Source: Pseudoluteimonas sp047602125 (GTDB lineage Bacteria > Pseudomonadota > Gammaproteobacteria > Xanthomonadales > Xanthomonadaceae). From it: 64,000 nucleotides of DNA. Positions 45,050 to 54,828 of this stretch are shown piece by piece. The DNA lies in NCBI GenBank assembly GCA_047602125.1, contig JASGIB010000001.1, forward strand, positions 868,001 to 932,000, written 5' to 3'. The notes beneath the pieces were generated by a model that worked only from the letters and a program-made list of their open reading frames with translations, searched no databases and was not told the DNA's origin. Each line of letters begins with the position of its first letter. Within the stretch, counting starts at the first letter, position 1. The position numbers and the translations under genes were made by a program.

Positions 45050-46009
45050 CTAATCCTGCATTGGGTATTCAACGAGGCCGCGTGCGTACACCTTGTCCCG
45101 GGGTTCCATGCATGGCTCGATTTGGCCACCCTCGAAACAACGCAAGTGGTTGGACACCATGTCATAGCCGGACATGATGCTGAATGCCACGCCTGCGGAA
45201 AAACGCGGATTCACGTCCATCAGCAACGGCATGCCGTCTACGACCAGGAATTCCATGTTGACGCAGCCGTACAGGCCCAAGATTTCCGCGGCTTCGATGG
45301 CCAATGCGTCGCATGCATGCCCGGGCTGCATTCGGACGCTCATGCCCGCCCCATTCGGAGTGCGCAGCAGTTCCCGCCGCGTTATCGCAGCCGACCTGCG
45401 GCCATCGGGCTGGCGCACCACGTCGACCACCAGCACCTCGCCGGCGCGATACGGCTGGAGGACATAATCCTGGCCGGAAAGCCGGGCGCGCCAAAAGCGC
45501 AATGCGTCGGCATCCGGGATGTTCAATTGCCCTTCGCTACTTCTGCCCCGGCGCGGCTTGGCCAGCAGTGGATAGGGAAAGCCCGGATTCCCTTCATCCT
45601 GAAGGTCGGCAGTCCGGATCGGGTGGATGCGCGGGTGATCAGCGAAGCATAGATGGGTGGCCAGCTTGTCGCGCGAAAGGCTGATGGCTGCTTGCGGAGA
45701 AATGCAGAGCGTCACGCCCGCGTCGTCGAAACGATGGCGATCCTGCGAGAGGACATCCACTTCGGGATCGGTCAAGGGAATGACGTGGCTGATCCCTTCG
45801 CTCTTGCAAATATCGATGACACGGGAAAGGTAGGCGGCCGAATCCCGCGCCGACGGAACCTGGTGGAAGCGTTCAACCAGCCGCGATGCCGCGGTCCATT
45901 CCCTCGGATGCATGTTGCAACCGATCACCATTGCGCCCGCACGGCTGGCAATTGCCCGAATGACGGATTCGGCAGCCATTGCCCCGATGGCGGTGACCAG
46001 GCATCTCAT
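45050..46009 (-). CDS. ATP-grasp enzyme (carbamoyl-phosphate synthase large-chain-like)
   Basis: A 319-residue stand-alone ATP-grasp ligase. The N-terminal pre-ATP-grasp domain has CLVTAIGAMAAESVIRAI and HVIPLTDPEVDVLSQDR. The ATP-grasp domain contains FPYPLLAKPRRGRSSEGQLN (nucleotide Lys loop) and VNMEFLVVDGMPLLMDVNPRFSAGVAFSIMSGYDMV, where Glu and Asn bind magnesium. Such enzymes join a carboxylate to an amine or similar nucleophile; in glycan clusters they may add amino acids to a sugar. The ATG at 46009 overlaps the oxygenase stop. The extra N-terminal residues in a longer reading are that gene out of frame. Confidence 0.85.
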   Translation of the reverse strand: MRCLVTAIGAMAAESVIRAIASRAGAMVIGCNMHPREWTAASRLVERFHQVPSARDSAAYLSRVIDICKSEGISHVIPLTDPEVDVLSQDRHRFDDAGVTLCISPQAAISLSRDKLATHLCFADHPRIHPIRTADLQDEGNPGFPYPLLAKPRRGRSSEGQLNIPDADALRFWRARLSGQDYVLQPYRAGEVLVVDVVRQPDGRRSAAITRRELLRTPNGAGMSVRMQPGHACDALAIEAAEILGLYGCVNMEFLVVDGMPLLMDVNPRFSAGVAFSIMSGYDMVSNHLRCFEGGQIEPCMEPRDKVYARGLVEYPMQD

Positions 46010-46839
46010 GGGGATTGGGCAATCGCCGGATTCGCATCCGCTCGAAGCGTTTCGATTTCCTGATACATCTGTCGAATACGCTGCGCACGCGAATTGCGGA
46101 AAATCTGGTCTGGCGTCATGTTCATCCGCCACTTCGTGTCGCGAGTACCGCACACGGGGATGCTTGCCGTGGGTTCGTTCAAGTGCTGGATGTTGATCTC
46201 GAGGTAAACCCGATCGCGCAAAGTGGAATTGGGTGGCGACTGATGCCATATCGCCGAATGCATGATCAGAATATCGCCGGGAGCGACGCTGGTTTTCAGG
46301 CGGGGATAATCGTCGGGCAGGATGTTAATGATCTCACCGACATCACCGAGATAGCCGAAATGATGGGTGCCCGGGAAAAGCACCAGACCTCCGTTGTGGT
46401 AATCGCAGGCCGTGAGCGGAATGAACAGGGAGTAGCGCTCGAATCCACCCACTTGGTAGCCGGTATCCTGATGGAGAAACACGGGCTTGGTGTCGTCCCC
46501 GTCCTTCTTCACCACGCGAATGTAACTGGCCCCGACATTGCCACCGAAAAAACCTTCTGAAACGTCGATCAGCTCTTTTTCCCTGGTGATCTGACGCAGC
46601 GGGTGTTCTTCAGGCAGCTTTATCTCCGTCAGGTGGAATGGCGTGCGCCTGAGCTTGGCTTCTCTCAAGTCTTCGAAATACCTCTGGGCATACTTGTCGA
46701 TCGTTTCGGCCCGGAAGGCGCCCTTGACGACGAACACGCCCAGGTACTCCAGTACATCTCGATCGATTTTTTCCGCCACATGCCTTCCGGAGGCCATCAT
46801 GGCAAGCAGATCGTCGACGGGGGCGGCAATCTTATCCAT
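46006..46839 (-). CDS. Phytanoyl-CoA dioxygenase (PhyH)-family oxygenase
   Basis: A 277-residue non-heme iron, 2-oxoglutarate-dependent oxygenase of the PhyH family. The metal triad is visible as His123 and Asp125 (FLHQDTGYQVG) and His199 (HSAIWHQSPPN). Arg208/Arg210 (STLRDRVYLEI) is in place to bind 2-oxoglutarate. LFIPLTACDYHNGGLVLFPGTHHFG is the typical middle block. It is coupled to the ATP-grasp gene by a 4-base overlap and overlaps the upstream oxygenase gene by 8 bases. PhyH enzymes in biosynthetic clusters hydroxylate diverse small molecules; the substrate here is probably a sugar or its acyl/amino decoration. Confidence 0.87.
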   Translation of the reverse strand: MDKIAAPVDDLLAMMASGRHVAEKIDRDVLEYLGVFVVKGAFRAETIDKYAQRYFEDLREAKLRRTPFHLTEIKLPEEHPLRQITREKELIDVSEGFFGGNVGASYIRVVKKDGDDTKPVFLHQDTGYQVGGFERYSLFIPLTACDYHNGGLVLFPGTHHFGYLGDVGEIINILPDDYPRLKTSVAPGDILIMHSAIWHQSPPNSTLRDRVYLEINIQHLNEPTASIPVCGTRDTKWRMNMTPDQIFRNSRAQRIRQMYQEIETLRADANPAIAQSP

Positions 46840-47542
46840 GCGGATCTCCCGGGTTGCCTTGCGTCATTCCGTAATAACTCTGCCCCTCGTAATCACAGGG
46901 CGTGAAATCGAAGCCGAACTGCAATGAATATCGTTCGACCCGATTCGCATGATCGCTTTCCTGCGCGACGCGGTTCTCGATCCCGTGGTAAGTCCGGCTG
47001 CCGAAAAAGACAAGCCCGGTATTCGTTCGAGGCTCGATCACGTACCGATCCGCCGTGCTGATGTCGAACGGCTCTTTCCCGCCCGCCATGAGCGGGTCGC
47101 GTCGCACGTTCGGATATGCGATCAAGGGCATAGATGGGGCATCGTTGAGGTAAACGATGGCCGTCAATTGGTGCCTGTCGAAATGCATCCTGAATTTATC
47201 GTTTCCGCCACGCAGGTAATTTGCACTGACGGCGATGGGCTTGACCGAAATTTCGTGCAAATCGGGCATTTCGCGACGAAGCGACTGAAGCGTGTATTGA
47301 TAAATATGGCCAACGCTCGGGCATAGCCCAAGCAACGCGGCACCATTCAATGTTCGCATCGTGATGCCGTCTGCATCCACGTCGATGTGCCGCTTCGAGG
47401 ACTCGAAGGCATTTGCGAGCTCGACTAACGCATCCCGGGCGCATGACGGGTCGGCGTAAGGATCCAGTTCGACCAGGCCAACGCGGCTGAGCCGATCAGA
47501 AAATCCCGAGTCGAATAGCGATATCTTCATGTTTCCAGTCAA
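46832..47542 (-). CDS. 2-oxoglutarate/Fe(II) oxygenase, prolyl-hydroxylase-like
   Basis: A 236-residue protein with a jelly-roll dioxygenase pattern. Iron ligands are His120 and Asp122 (RMHFDRHQLTAIVYLND) and His186 (GSRTYHGIENRV). Arg204 (RVERYSLQFGFDF) should bind 2-oxoglutarate. The N-terminal 100 residues are not recognised. It belongs to a different subfamily from the PhyH protein encoded next to it, so the operon has two distinct oxygenases. The start overlaps the methyltransferase stop (ATGA at 47539-47542). Codon use is noticeably less GC-biased than in the pil genes. Confidence 0.75.
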   Translation of the reverse strand: MTGNMKISLFDSGFSDRLSRVGLVELDPYADPSCARDALVELANAFESSKRHIDVDADGITMRTLNGAALLGLCPSVGHIYQYTLQSLRREMPDLHEISVKPIAVSANYLRGGNDKFRMHFDRHQLTAIVYLNDAPSMPLIAYPNVRRDPLMAGGKEPFDISTADRYVIEPRTNTGLVFFGSRTYHGIENRVAQESDHANRVERYSLQFGFDFTPCDYEGQSYYGMTQGNPGDPHG

Positions 47543-48123
47543 GCCAGCCTCTCGAACTTCAGGCTCTTGATCGGGACATTCTTCGGCTGTTCGGGTTTTC
47601 GCCAGACACCGAAGTACTGGAGCGGGAACAGGTTCCGGTCCGGGCTCTCGAATTTCTCGAAAACGACATTATCGAAATTGCGGAAGAGAACCTGGAGCCC
47701 GAACTCCGTGAATCTCCAGCAGTCCGGTACGGGCCCATGGATTCTGCAGTTGAGCGGGGACGAGAAGAAAAGAAGGCCACCGGGCGCGAGCATGCGCTCT
47801 ACCTCTTCGACTGCCGAAAAAGGTTGGCAGACGTGCTCCAGGACTTCAATCAACAGGATTGCGTCGAACGTTCCGTCCAGGATCAGCGCGGAATTGTTGT
47901 CGCAGATGTCGCATACGTAATTTGCGTTCCTGCTTCCGTCGATATCGAGCGTCTTGATTTCAGCGCCTTCGGGAAAAGGCCTGGGGAATTTCTTGCCCTG
48001 GTCGCCTATGTCGAGGATGAGGGGATTTTTCGCGAGCAAGGAGAGCGCCGCGGCGAGCTGGTTCTCGATGAAGAGCCGGGCTTGGGGGAAGAAATAATTG
48101 TCATATGCTGAAGGTAGCGGCAT
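47539..48123 (-). CDS. Class I SAM-dependent methyltransferase (short)
   Basis: A 194-residue methyltransferase-11-type protein. Motif I is unusually plain (PLILDIGDQGKKFPRPF) with a possible SAM-binding Asp in IKTLDIDGSRNANYVCDI. The post-motif GTFDAILLIEVLEHVCQPFSAVEEVERMLAPGGLLFFSSP is clear. The C-terminus lacks about 30-40 residues compared with many relatives but the fold core seems complete. It lies 72 bases downstream of the aminotransferase gene and is coupled to the oxygenase gene. A sugar or amino acceptor is likely but unproven. Confidence 0.83.
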   Translation of the reverse strand: MPLPSAYDNYFFPQARLFIENQLAAALSLLAKNPLILDIGDQGKKFPRPFPEGAEIKTLDIDGSRNANYVCDICDNNSALILDGTFDAILLIEVLEHVCQPFSAVEEVERMLAPGGLLFFSSPLNCRIHGPVPDCWRFTEFGLQVLFRNFDNVVFEKFESPDRNLFPLQYFGVWRKPEQPKNVPIKSLKFERLA

Positions 48124-48195
48124 TTCCTTACTCCGGGCTGGAGCACATGGACATTTGGCATACGGCTCTTGGCAGGCGACGAGGCTAGAAGCTGG

Positions 48196-49380
48196 CTAGA
48201 CTTCTTGTTCCCGGTCGCCAACGGCAACCCGGACGACATCGGCGATGGTCTGGATATCCGCGTGGGAGATATTGACCCCCGTAGGCAGTACCAGCACGCG
48301 CTCCGCCACGGCAATCGTATTGGGCAACACCAGGTCCGCGTGGGGGAAGAGTTGCCGGTACGGTTTCATCTTGTGGCACCCGGGCCAGAAATACTTGCGG
48401 GCGAGCACGTTCTCCGCATGTAGCGCGGCCAGGATCTCGTCGCGCGTCGATGGGCAGCCTTCGCCCACCTCGACCACCACGTAATGGTGGCTGTTGCGTT
48501 CGGATGGGTCGTAGTCCAGCACGGCGATGCCGGGGGTGCCGGACAACGCCTGCTCGTAGGCCCCGTGGTTGCGCCGGTTGGCGGCGACGATGGCATCGAA
48601 CCCTCCGAGATTGGCCAGCCCCATCGCCGCGCACACCTCGATCATCTTGCCGTTGGTGCCCGGGTGGATGACGTTGTCGTAACCCTTGAACCCGAAGTTG
48701 CGCATCAGCCGCATGGCTTCGGCCAGCTCGTCGTCGTCGGTGACGACCGCGCCGCCCTCCATCGTGTTGAAGGACTTGGTCGCATGGAAACTCAACACCT
48801 CGCATGCGCCGAAGCGGCCGATGGTTCGGCCCTTGTAGCTGCTTCCGAACGCATGCGCCGCGTCGAACATCAGTTTCAGCCCGTATTCGTCCGCGAGCGC
48901 TTGCAACTCGTCGACCGGCGCGGCGCGGCCCCACAGGTGTACGCCGATGATGCCGGTGGTGCGCGGCGTGACCATCCGCCGCACGGCACCGGGATCCAGG
49001 TTGTGGGTGGCCGGGTCGATGTCGGCGAACACCGGGGTGATGCCCTGCCAGTACAAGGCATGCGCCGTCGCGATGAAGGTCCATGACGGCACGATGACCT
49101 CGCCGGACAGGCCGAGCGCGCGAATCGCGATTTCCAGCGCGATGGTGCCGTTGCACATCGCGACGCAGTGCTTCACGCCCAGGAACGCGGCGATGCGCCG
49201 CTCGAATTCATTCACCATCGGGCCGTTGTTTGTCAGCCACTGGTTGTCGAGGATCCGGCCAACGCCTTCGAGGAAGGCCGCGCGGTCGCCGATGTTCGGG
49301 CGGCCGACGTGCAGCGGCTGTTCGAATGCCGGCGGCGCGCCGTTGACGGCGAGGTCGGCGCGGGAATGGATGGCTTTCAT
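48196..49380 (-). CDS. DegT/DnrJ/EryC1/StrS-family sugar aminotransferase
   Basis: A 394-residue PLP-dependent aminotransferase that typically converts a keto group on a nucleotide sugar into an amine. The PLP Lys is Lys202 in LSFHATKSFNTMEGG; Asp173 in LMFDAAHAFGSSY contacts the cofactor ring. GPMVNEFERRIAAFLGVKHCVAMCNGTIALEIA is the family N-terminal block. It starts 4 bases after a GT2 gene. With the epimerase of the opposing operon it implies an amino-deoxy sugar; the ATP-grasp enzyme could then acylate that amine. Confidence 0.93.
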   Translation of the reverse strand: MKAIHSRADLAVNGAPPAFEQPLHVGRPNIGDRAAFLEGVGRILDNQWLTNNGPMVNEFERRIAAFLGVKHCVAMCNGTIALEIAIRALGLSGEVIVPSWTFIATAHALYWQGITPVFADIDPATHNLDPGAVRRMVTPRTTGIIGVHLWGRAAPVDELQALADEYGLKLMFDAAHAFGSSYKGRTIGRFGACEVLSFHATKSFNTMEGGAVVTDDDELAEAMRLMRNFGFKGYDNVIHPGTNGKMIEVCAAMGLANLGGFDAIVAANRRNHGAYEQALSGTPGIAVLDYDPSERNSHHYVVVEVGEGCPSTRDEILAALHAENVLARKYFWPGCHKMKPYRQLFPHADLVLPNTIAVAERVLVLPTGVNISHADIQTIADVVRVAVGDREQEV

Positions 49381-49384
49381 GCGC

Positions 49385-50239
49385 TCAGCCTTCGCGCCGG
49401 TAGATGAGCGAGGTGATCTGCTCCGACACCAGCCCGATCAGGAACACGATCACCGAGGCGCTGAAGAGCAGCATGCTCATGTTGGTCAGGCGGTGCTGGT
49501 GGACGAAGGTCCATGCGTAGTACCCAAGGCCCAGCAGGAAGAACCCGAACGCCGTCGGCGCGAACAGCTTCAGCGGCGAATACAGCGTGGCGATCTTGAA
49601 GATGATCAGCAGGAAGCGGATGCCGTCCTTGAACGGGCGTATGTGGCTGCTGGTGCCGACCCTGCGCGCCACCGGCACCGGCACGTAGGCCACCGGATAG
49701 GCGCTGCGGAAGAAGGCCATGGTGCTGGTGGTGGGATAGCTGAAGCCGTTCGGCAGCAGGTGCAGGAACTCGCGGAATCTTTCGGCGCGGACCGCGCGGA
49801 AACCGGAAGTGAGGTCCAGCACCTTGTGCCCGGTCATCCAGCTGGCGAGCCGGTTGTAGAACGCATTGGCGAGGCCGCGGCCGGCATTGGCCTGGCCGTC
49901 GCGACCGCGCGCGCCGACCGCCATGTCGAAGCCTTCGTCGAGCCTGGCCAGCAACTGGTCGATGCAGGCGGGGTCGTGCTGGCCGTCGGCGTCCATGAAA
50001 ACCAGAGTGTCGCCGCTCGCGGCGCGGGCACCGCGCTTGATCGCGGCGCCATTGCCCAAGGCATAGGGATTGGACAGCACCCGGGCGCCGTGGGCCGCGG
50101 CGACCTCGGCGGTGGCGTCGGTCGAGCCATCGTCGACCACGATGACCTCGGCCCCGGGCAGGATCGCCCGCAGGGCAGGCAGCGTGCGCCGCAGCCCCTC
50201 GGCTTCGTTCCTGGCCGGCAACACCACTGTGACGTCCAT
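49385..50239 (-). CDS. Polyprenyl-phosphate-type glycosyltransferase (GT2) with C-terminal membrane helices
   Basis: A 284-residue GT2 enzyme, dolichol-phosphate-mannose-synthase-like. It begins MDVTVVLPARNEAEGLRRTLPAL; VIVVDDGSTDATAEVA and LVFMDADGQHDPACIDQLL hold the nucleotide and metal sites (D-x-D). LTSGFRAVRAERFREFL is conserved. Two C-terminal helices (about 215-240 and 252-275) anchor it in the membrane. A GTG three codons upstream (50248) is an alternative start. It is the first gene of the minus-strand operon, divergent from pilB across a 120-base gap; it may charge undecaprenyl phosphate with a sugar. Confidence 0.88.
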   Translation of the reverse strand: MDVTVVLPARNEAEGLRRTLPALRAILPGAEVIVVDDGSTDATAEVAAAHGARVLSNPYALGNGAAIKRGARAASGDTLVFMDADGQHDPACIDQLLARLDEGFDMAVGARGRDGQANAGRGLANAFYNRLASWMTGHKVLDLTSGFRAVRAERFREFLHLLPNGFSYPTTSTMAFFRSAYPVAYVPVPVARRVGTSSHIRPFKDGIRFLLIIFKIATLYSPLKLFAPTAFGFFLLGLGYYAWTFVHQHRLTNMSMLLFSASVIVFLIGLVSEQITSLIYRREG

Positions 50240-50359
50240 CGCACCCACCGCATGTTCCCCCGGCAGAGACTAGCCGGAAACGGGTCCCGCCGGCAGATTG
50301 TGTTCGTGCCGCACGGGTTTGCGGTAAAGTCCGGAAGGGGAATCTGAAGAGGCGGAGCG

Positions 50360-52087
<1,728 letters not shown>

Positions 52088-52091
52088 ACCC

Positions 52092-53342
52092 ATGGCCGTG
52101 ACCCGAAACGCCGCCAAGACCGCCACCCGTCGCGCGGAAGCGACGCCGATCTTCGTCTGGGAAGGCACCGACAAGCGCGGCGTGAAGATGAAGGGCGAAC
52201 AGTCCGGCAGGAACGCCAACCTGATCCGCGCCGAGCTGCGCCGCCAGGGCATCACCCCGACCGTCGTCAAGCCCAAGGGCAAGCCCCTGTTCGGCAGCGC
52301 CGGCCGGACCATCAACGCCAAGGACATCGCCTTCTTCAGCCGCCAGCTGGCGACGATGATGAAGTCCGGCGTGCCGATCGTGGCCTCGCTCGAGATCATC
52401 GCCGGCGGGCAGAAGAACCCGAAGTTCAAGGACCTGATCAACACCCTGCGCAGCGACATCGAGGGCGGTTCCTCGATCTACGAGGCGCTGTCCAAGCACC
52501 CGGTGCAGTTCGACGAGCTGTACCGCAACCTGGTCAAGGCCGGCGAATCGGCGGGCGTGCTCGACACCGTGCTCGACACCATCGCCACCTACAAGGAAAA
52601 CATCGAGGCCCTGAAGGGCAAGATCAAGAAGGCGCTGTTCTATCCGGCGATGGTCATCGCCGCGGCGATCCTGGTCAGCGCGATCCTGCTGGTGTTCGTC
52701 GTGCCCCAGTTCGAGGAAGTGTTCCGCGGCTTCGGCGCAGACCTGCCCGCCTTCACCAAGTTCATCATCGGCATCAGCAACTTCATGGTGAAGTTCTGGT
52801 GGCTGATCGCGCTGATCGTCGGCGGCACCATCGCGGCCTTCATCTTCTTCAAGAAGCGCTCGCCCGCGTTCTCGCACTTCCTCGACCGCATGATCCTGCG
52901 CGTGCCAGTGATCGGGAAGATCATGCACGAGGCCGCGCTGGCGCGCTTCGCCCGCACCCTAGCGGTGACCTTCGCCGCCGGCGTGCCGCTGGTCGAAGCG
53001 CTGGATTCGGTCGCCGGCGCCACCGGCAACACGGTGTACGAGAACGCCGTGAAGCGCGTCCGCGACGACGTGTCGGTCGGCTACCCGGTCAACATGGCGA
53101 TGAAGCAGACCGGCCTGTTCCCGCACATGGTCATCCAGATGACCGCGATCGGCGAAGAGGCCGGCGCGCTCGACACCATGCTGTACAAGGTCGCCGAGTT
53201 CTACGAGCAGGAAGTCAACAACGCGGTGGACGCGCTGGCGAGCCTGATCGAGCCGATCATCGTGGTCATCCTCGGCGTCATCGTCGGCAGCATGGTGATC
53301 GCCATGTACCTGCCGATCTTCAAACTCGCCGCGGTGGTCTGA
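52092..53342 (+). CDS. pilC: Type IV pilus inner-membrane platform protein PilC
   Basis: A 416-residue GspF-family protein that forms the membrane platform linking PilB to the growing pilus. Two cytoplasmic GspF domains (about 75-195 and 280-400) each carry the conserved AFFSRQLATMMKSGVPIVASLE-type block and LARFARTLAVTFAAGVPLVEALD. Three hydrophobic helices lie around residues 180-205, 225-250 and 385-410. The ATG lies 4 bases after the pilB stop. The basic N-terminus (VTRNAAKTATRRAEATPIF) is cytoplasmic. Confidence 0.96.
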   Translation: MAVTRNAAKTATRRAEATPIFVWEGTDKRGVKMKGEQSGRNANLIRAELRRQGITPTVVKPKGKPLFGSAGRTINAKDIAFFSRQLATMMKSGVPIVASLEIIAGGQKNPKFKDLINTLRSDIEGGSSIYEALSKHPVQFDELYRNLVKAGESAGVLDTVLDTIATYKENIEALKGKIKKALFYPAMVIAAAILVSAILLVFVVPQFEEVFRGFGADLPAFTKFIIGISNFMVKFWWLIALIVGGTIAAFIFFKKRSPAFSHFLDRMILRVPVIGKIMHEAALARFARTLAVTFAAGVPLVEALDSVAGATGNTVYENAVKRVRDDVSVGYPVNMAMKQTGLFPHMVIQMTAIGEEAGALDTMLYKVAEFYEQEVNNAVDALASLIEPIIVVILGVIVGSMVIAMYLPIFKLAAVV

Positions 53343-53348
53343 GGCCGC

Positions 53349-54212
53349 ATGGCGTTCCTCGACGCGCACCCCGGCCTCGGCTATCCCGCCGCGGCCGGAC
53401 TGGGGCTGGCGCTCGGCAGTTTCCTCAACGTCGTCATCCTGCGCCTGCCGCGCCGGCTGGAATGGCAGTGGAAGCGCGACAGCCGCGAACTCCTCGGCGA
53501 ACCGGAACTCTACGATCCGCCGCCGCCCGGGATCGTGGTCGAACGCTCGCATTGCCCGCACTGCAAGGCGCCGCTGCGCTGGTACGAGAACATCCCCCTG
53601 CTCAGCTGGCTGGCGTTGCGCGGGCGCTGCGGGCATTGCGGCGCGCCGATCTCGATGCAATACCCGCTGGTGGAATTCGTCACCATGCTGCTGGTGCTGG
53701 CCAGCGTCTGGCGCTTCGGTTTCGGCTGGCAGGGCTTCGGCGCGATCCTGCTCAGTTGTTTCCTGGTCGCGCTCGCGGGCATCGACCTGCGCACGCAACT
53801 GCTGCCCGACCAGCTGACCCTGCCGCTGCTGTGGCTGGGGCTGATCGCGGCGCACGAACAGTTGTACGTCGATCCCAAGCCGGCGATCGAGGGCGCCGTG
53901 GTCGGCTACCTGAGCCTGTGGTCGGTGTGGTGGCTGTACAAGCAACTCACCGGCAAGGAAGGCATGGGCCACGGCGATTTCAAGCTGCTCGCCGCGCTTG
54001 GCGCATGGACCGGGCTCAAGGGCATCCTGCCGACAATCCTGGTGTCCTCACTGGTCGGCGCGATCATCGGTTCGATCTGGTTGCTGGCGAAGGGCAAGGA
54101 TCGCGCCACGCCGATCCCGTTCGGCCCCTACCTCGCCGTCGCCGGCTGGATCGCGTTCTTCTGGGGACAGCCGCTGATCGACGCGTACATGCGCCTCAGC
54201 GGCTTGCGCTGA
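53349..54212 (+). CDS. pilD: Prepilin peptidase/N-methyltransferase PilD
   Basis: A 287-residue inner-membrane aspartic protease that cuts the leader from prepilins and methylates the new Phe. The cytoplasmic zinc-binding loop has two Cys pairs, CPHCKAPLRW and CGHCGAPIS. The catalytic Asp residues are in LAGIDLRTQLLPD and MGHGDFKLLAALGAW, the G-x-G-D-F-K-L signature. About seven to eight helices are visible. It starts 6 bases after pilC and is followed by coaE 10 bases later. It should process both PilA copies. Confidence 0.96.
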   Translation: MAFLDAHPGLGYPAAAGLGLALGSFLNVVILRLPRRLEWQWKRDSRELLGEPELYDPPPPGIVVERSHCPHCKAPLRWYENIPLLSWLALRGRCGHCGAPISMQYPLVEFVTMLLVLASVWRFGFGWQGFGAILLSCFLVALAGIDLRTQLLPDQLTLPLLWLGLIAAHEQLYVDPKPAIEGAVVGYLSLWSVWWLYKQLTGKEGMGHGDFKLLAALGAWTGLKGILPTILVSSLVGAIIGSIWLLAKGKDRATPIPFGPYLAVAGWIAFFWGQPLIDAYMRLSGLR

Positions 54213-54222
54213 AGGATCGGCC

Positions 54223-54828
54223 TTGTACGCGGTTGGCCTGACCGGCGGCGTCGCTTCGGGAAAAAGCGAAATATCGCGGCGCTTCGAGGCGCTCGGCATC
54301 GTCGTTGCCGACGCCGACGTCGCCGCGCGCGAGGCGCTTGCGCCGGGCAGCGAAGGCCTTGCAGAAGCCGTTTCGGCATTCGGCACAGACATCCTCGCCG
54401 CCGACGGCAGCCTCGACCGCGCGGCGATGCGCCGTCGCGTGTTCGCCGACTCCGACGTGCGCCGCCGGCTCGAAGCCATCGTGCACCCGCGCGTGCGCGC
54501 CATGCTCGAAGCGCAATGCCGCGCGGCGGATTCGCCCTACGCCATCGCCGCGATCCCGCTGCTGGCGGAAGGCGGCGGGCGCGGCGCGTATCCGTGGCTG
54601 TCGCGGATCCTCGTCGTCGACGTTCCCGAAGCGGTCCAGCTCGAACGCCTGCAACGCCGCGACGGCATCGACGCAAGACTCGCCGATGGCATGCTCGCGG
54701 CACAGGCGAGCCGGCGCGACCGGCTGGCCATCGCCGACGACATCGTCGCCAACGACGGCCCGCTGGACGCACTCGCCGCGCAGGTCGCGGCGCTGGACCG
54801 GCGTTACCGGGCGCTCGCCGCCGGCTGA
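54223..54828 (+). CDS. coaE: Dephospho-CoA kinase (TTG start)
   Basis: A 201-residue cytoplasmic kinase catalysing the last step of coenzyme A synthesis. The P-loop is GLTGGVASGKSEISRRF at the very N-terminus, then VVADADVAAREALAPGSEGL and VHPRVRAML, the acceptor and lid regions. The start is TTG at 54223, because the P-loop leaves almost no room and an AAGGATC ribosome-site-like sequence lies upstream. pilD-coaE linkage is common in gammaproteobacteria. Its 3' end overlaps the convergent S9 peptidase gene by 25 bases. Confidence 0.94.
   Translation: MYAVGLTGGVASGKSEISRRFEALGIVVADADVAAREALAPGSEGLAEAVSAFGTDILAADGSLDRAAMRRRVFADSDVRRRLEAIVHPRVRAMLEAQCRAADSPYAIAAIPLLAEGGGRGAYPWLSRILVVDVPEAVQLERLQRRDGIDARLADGMLAAQASRRDRLAIADDIVANDGPLDALAAQVAALDRRYRALAAG

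Noticed and set aside
34094..50239. Prophage or integrative element as the source of the glycan locus
   Set aside because: No integrase, transposase, tRNA target or flanking direct repeats were seen. The operons are tightly packed like a resident surface-glycan cluster.
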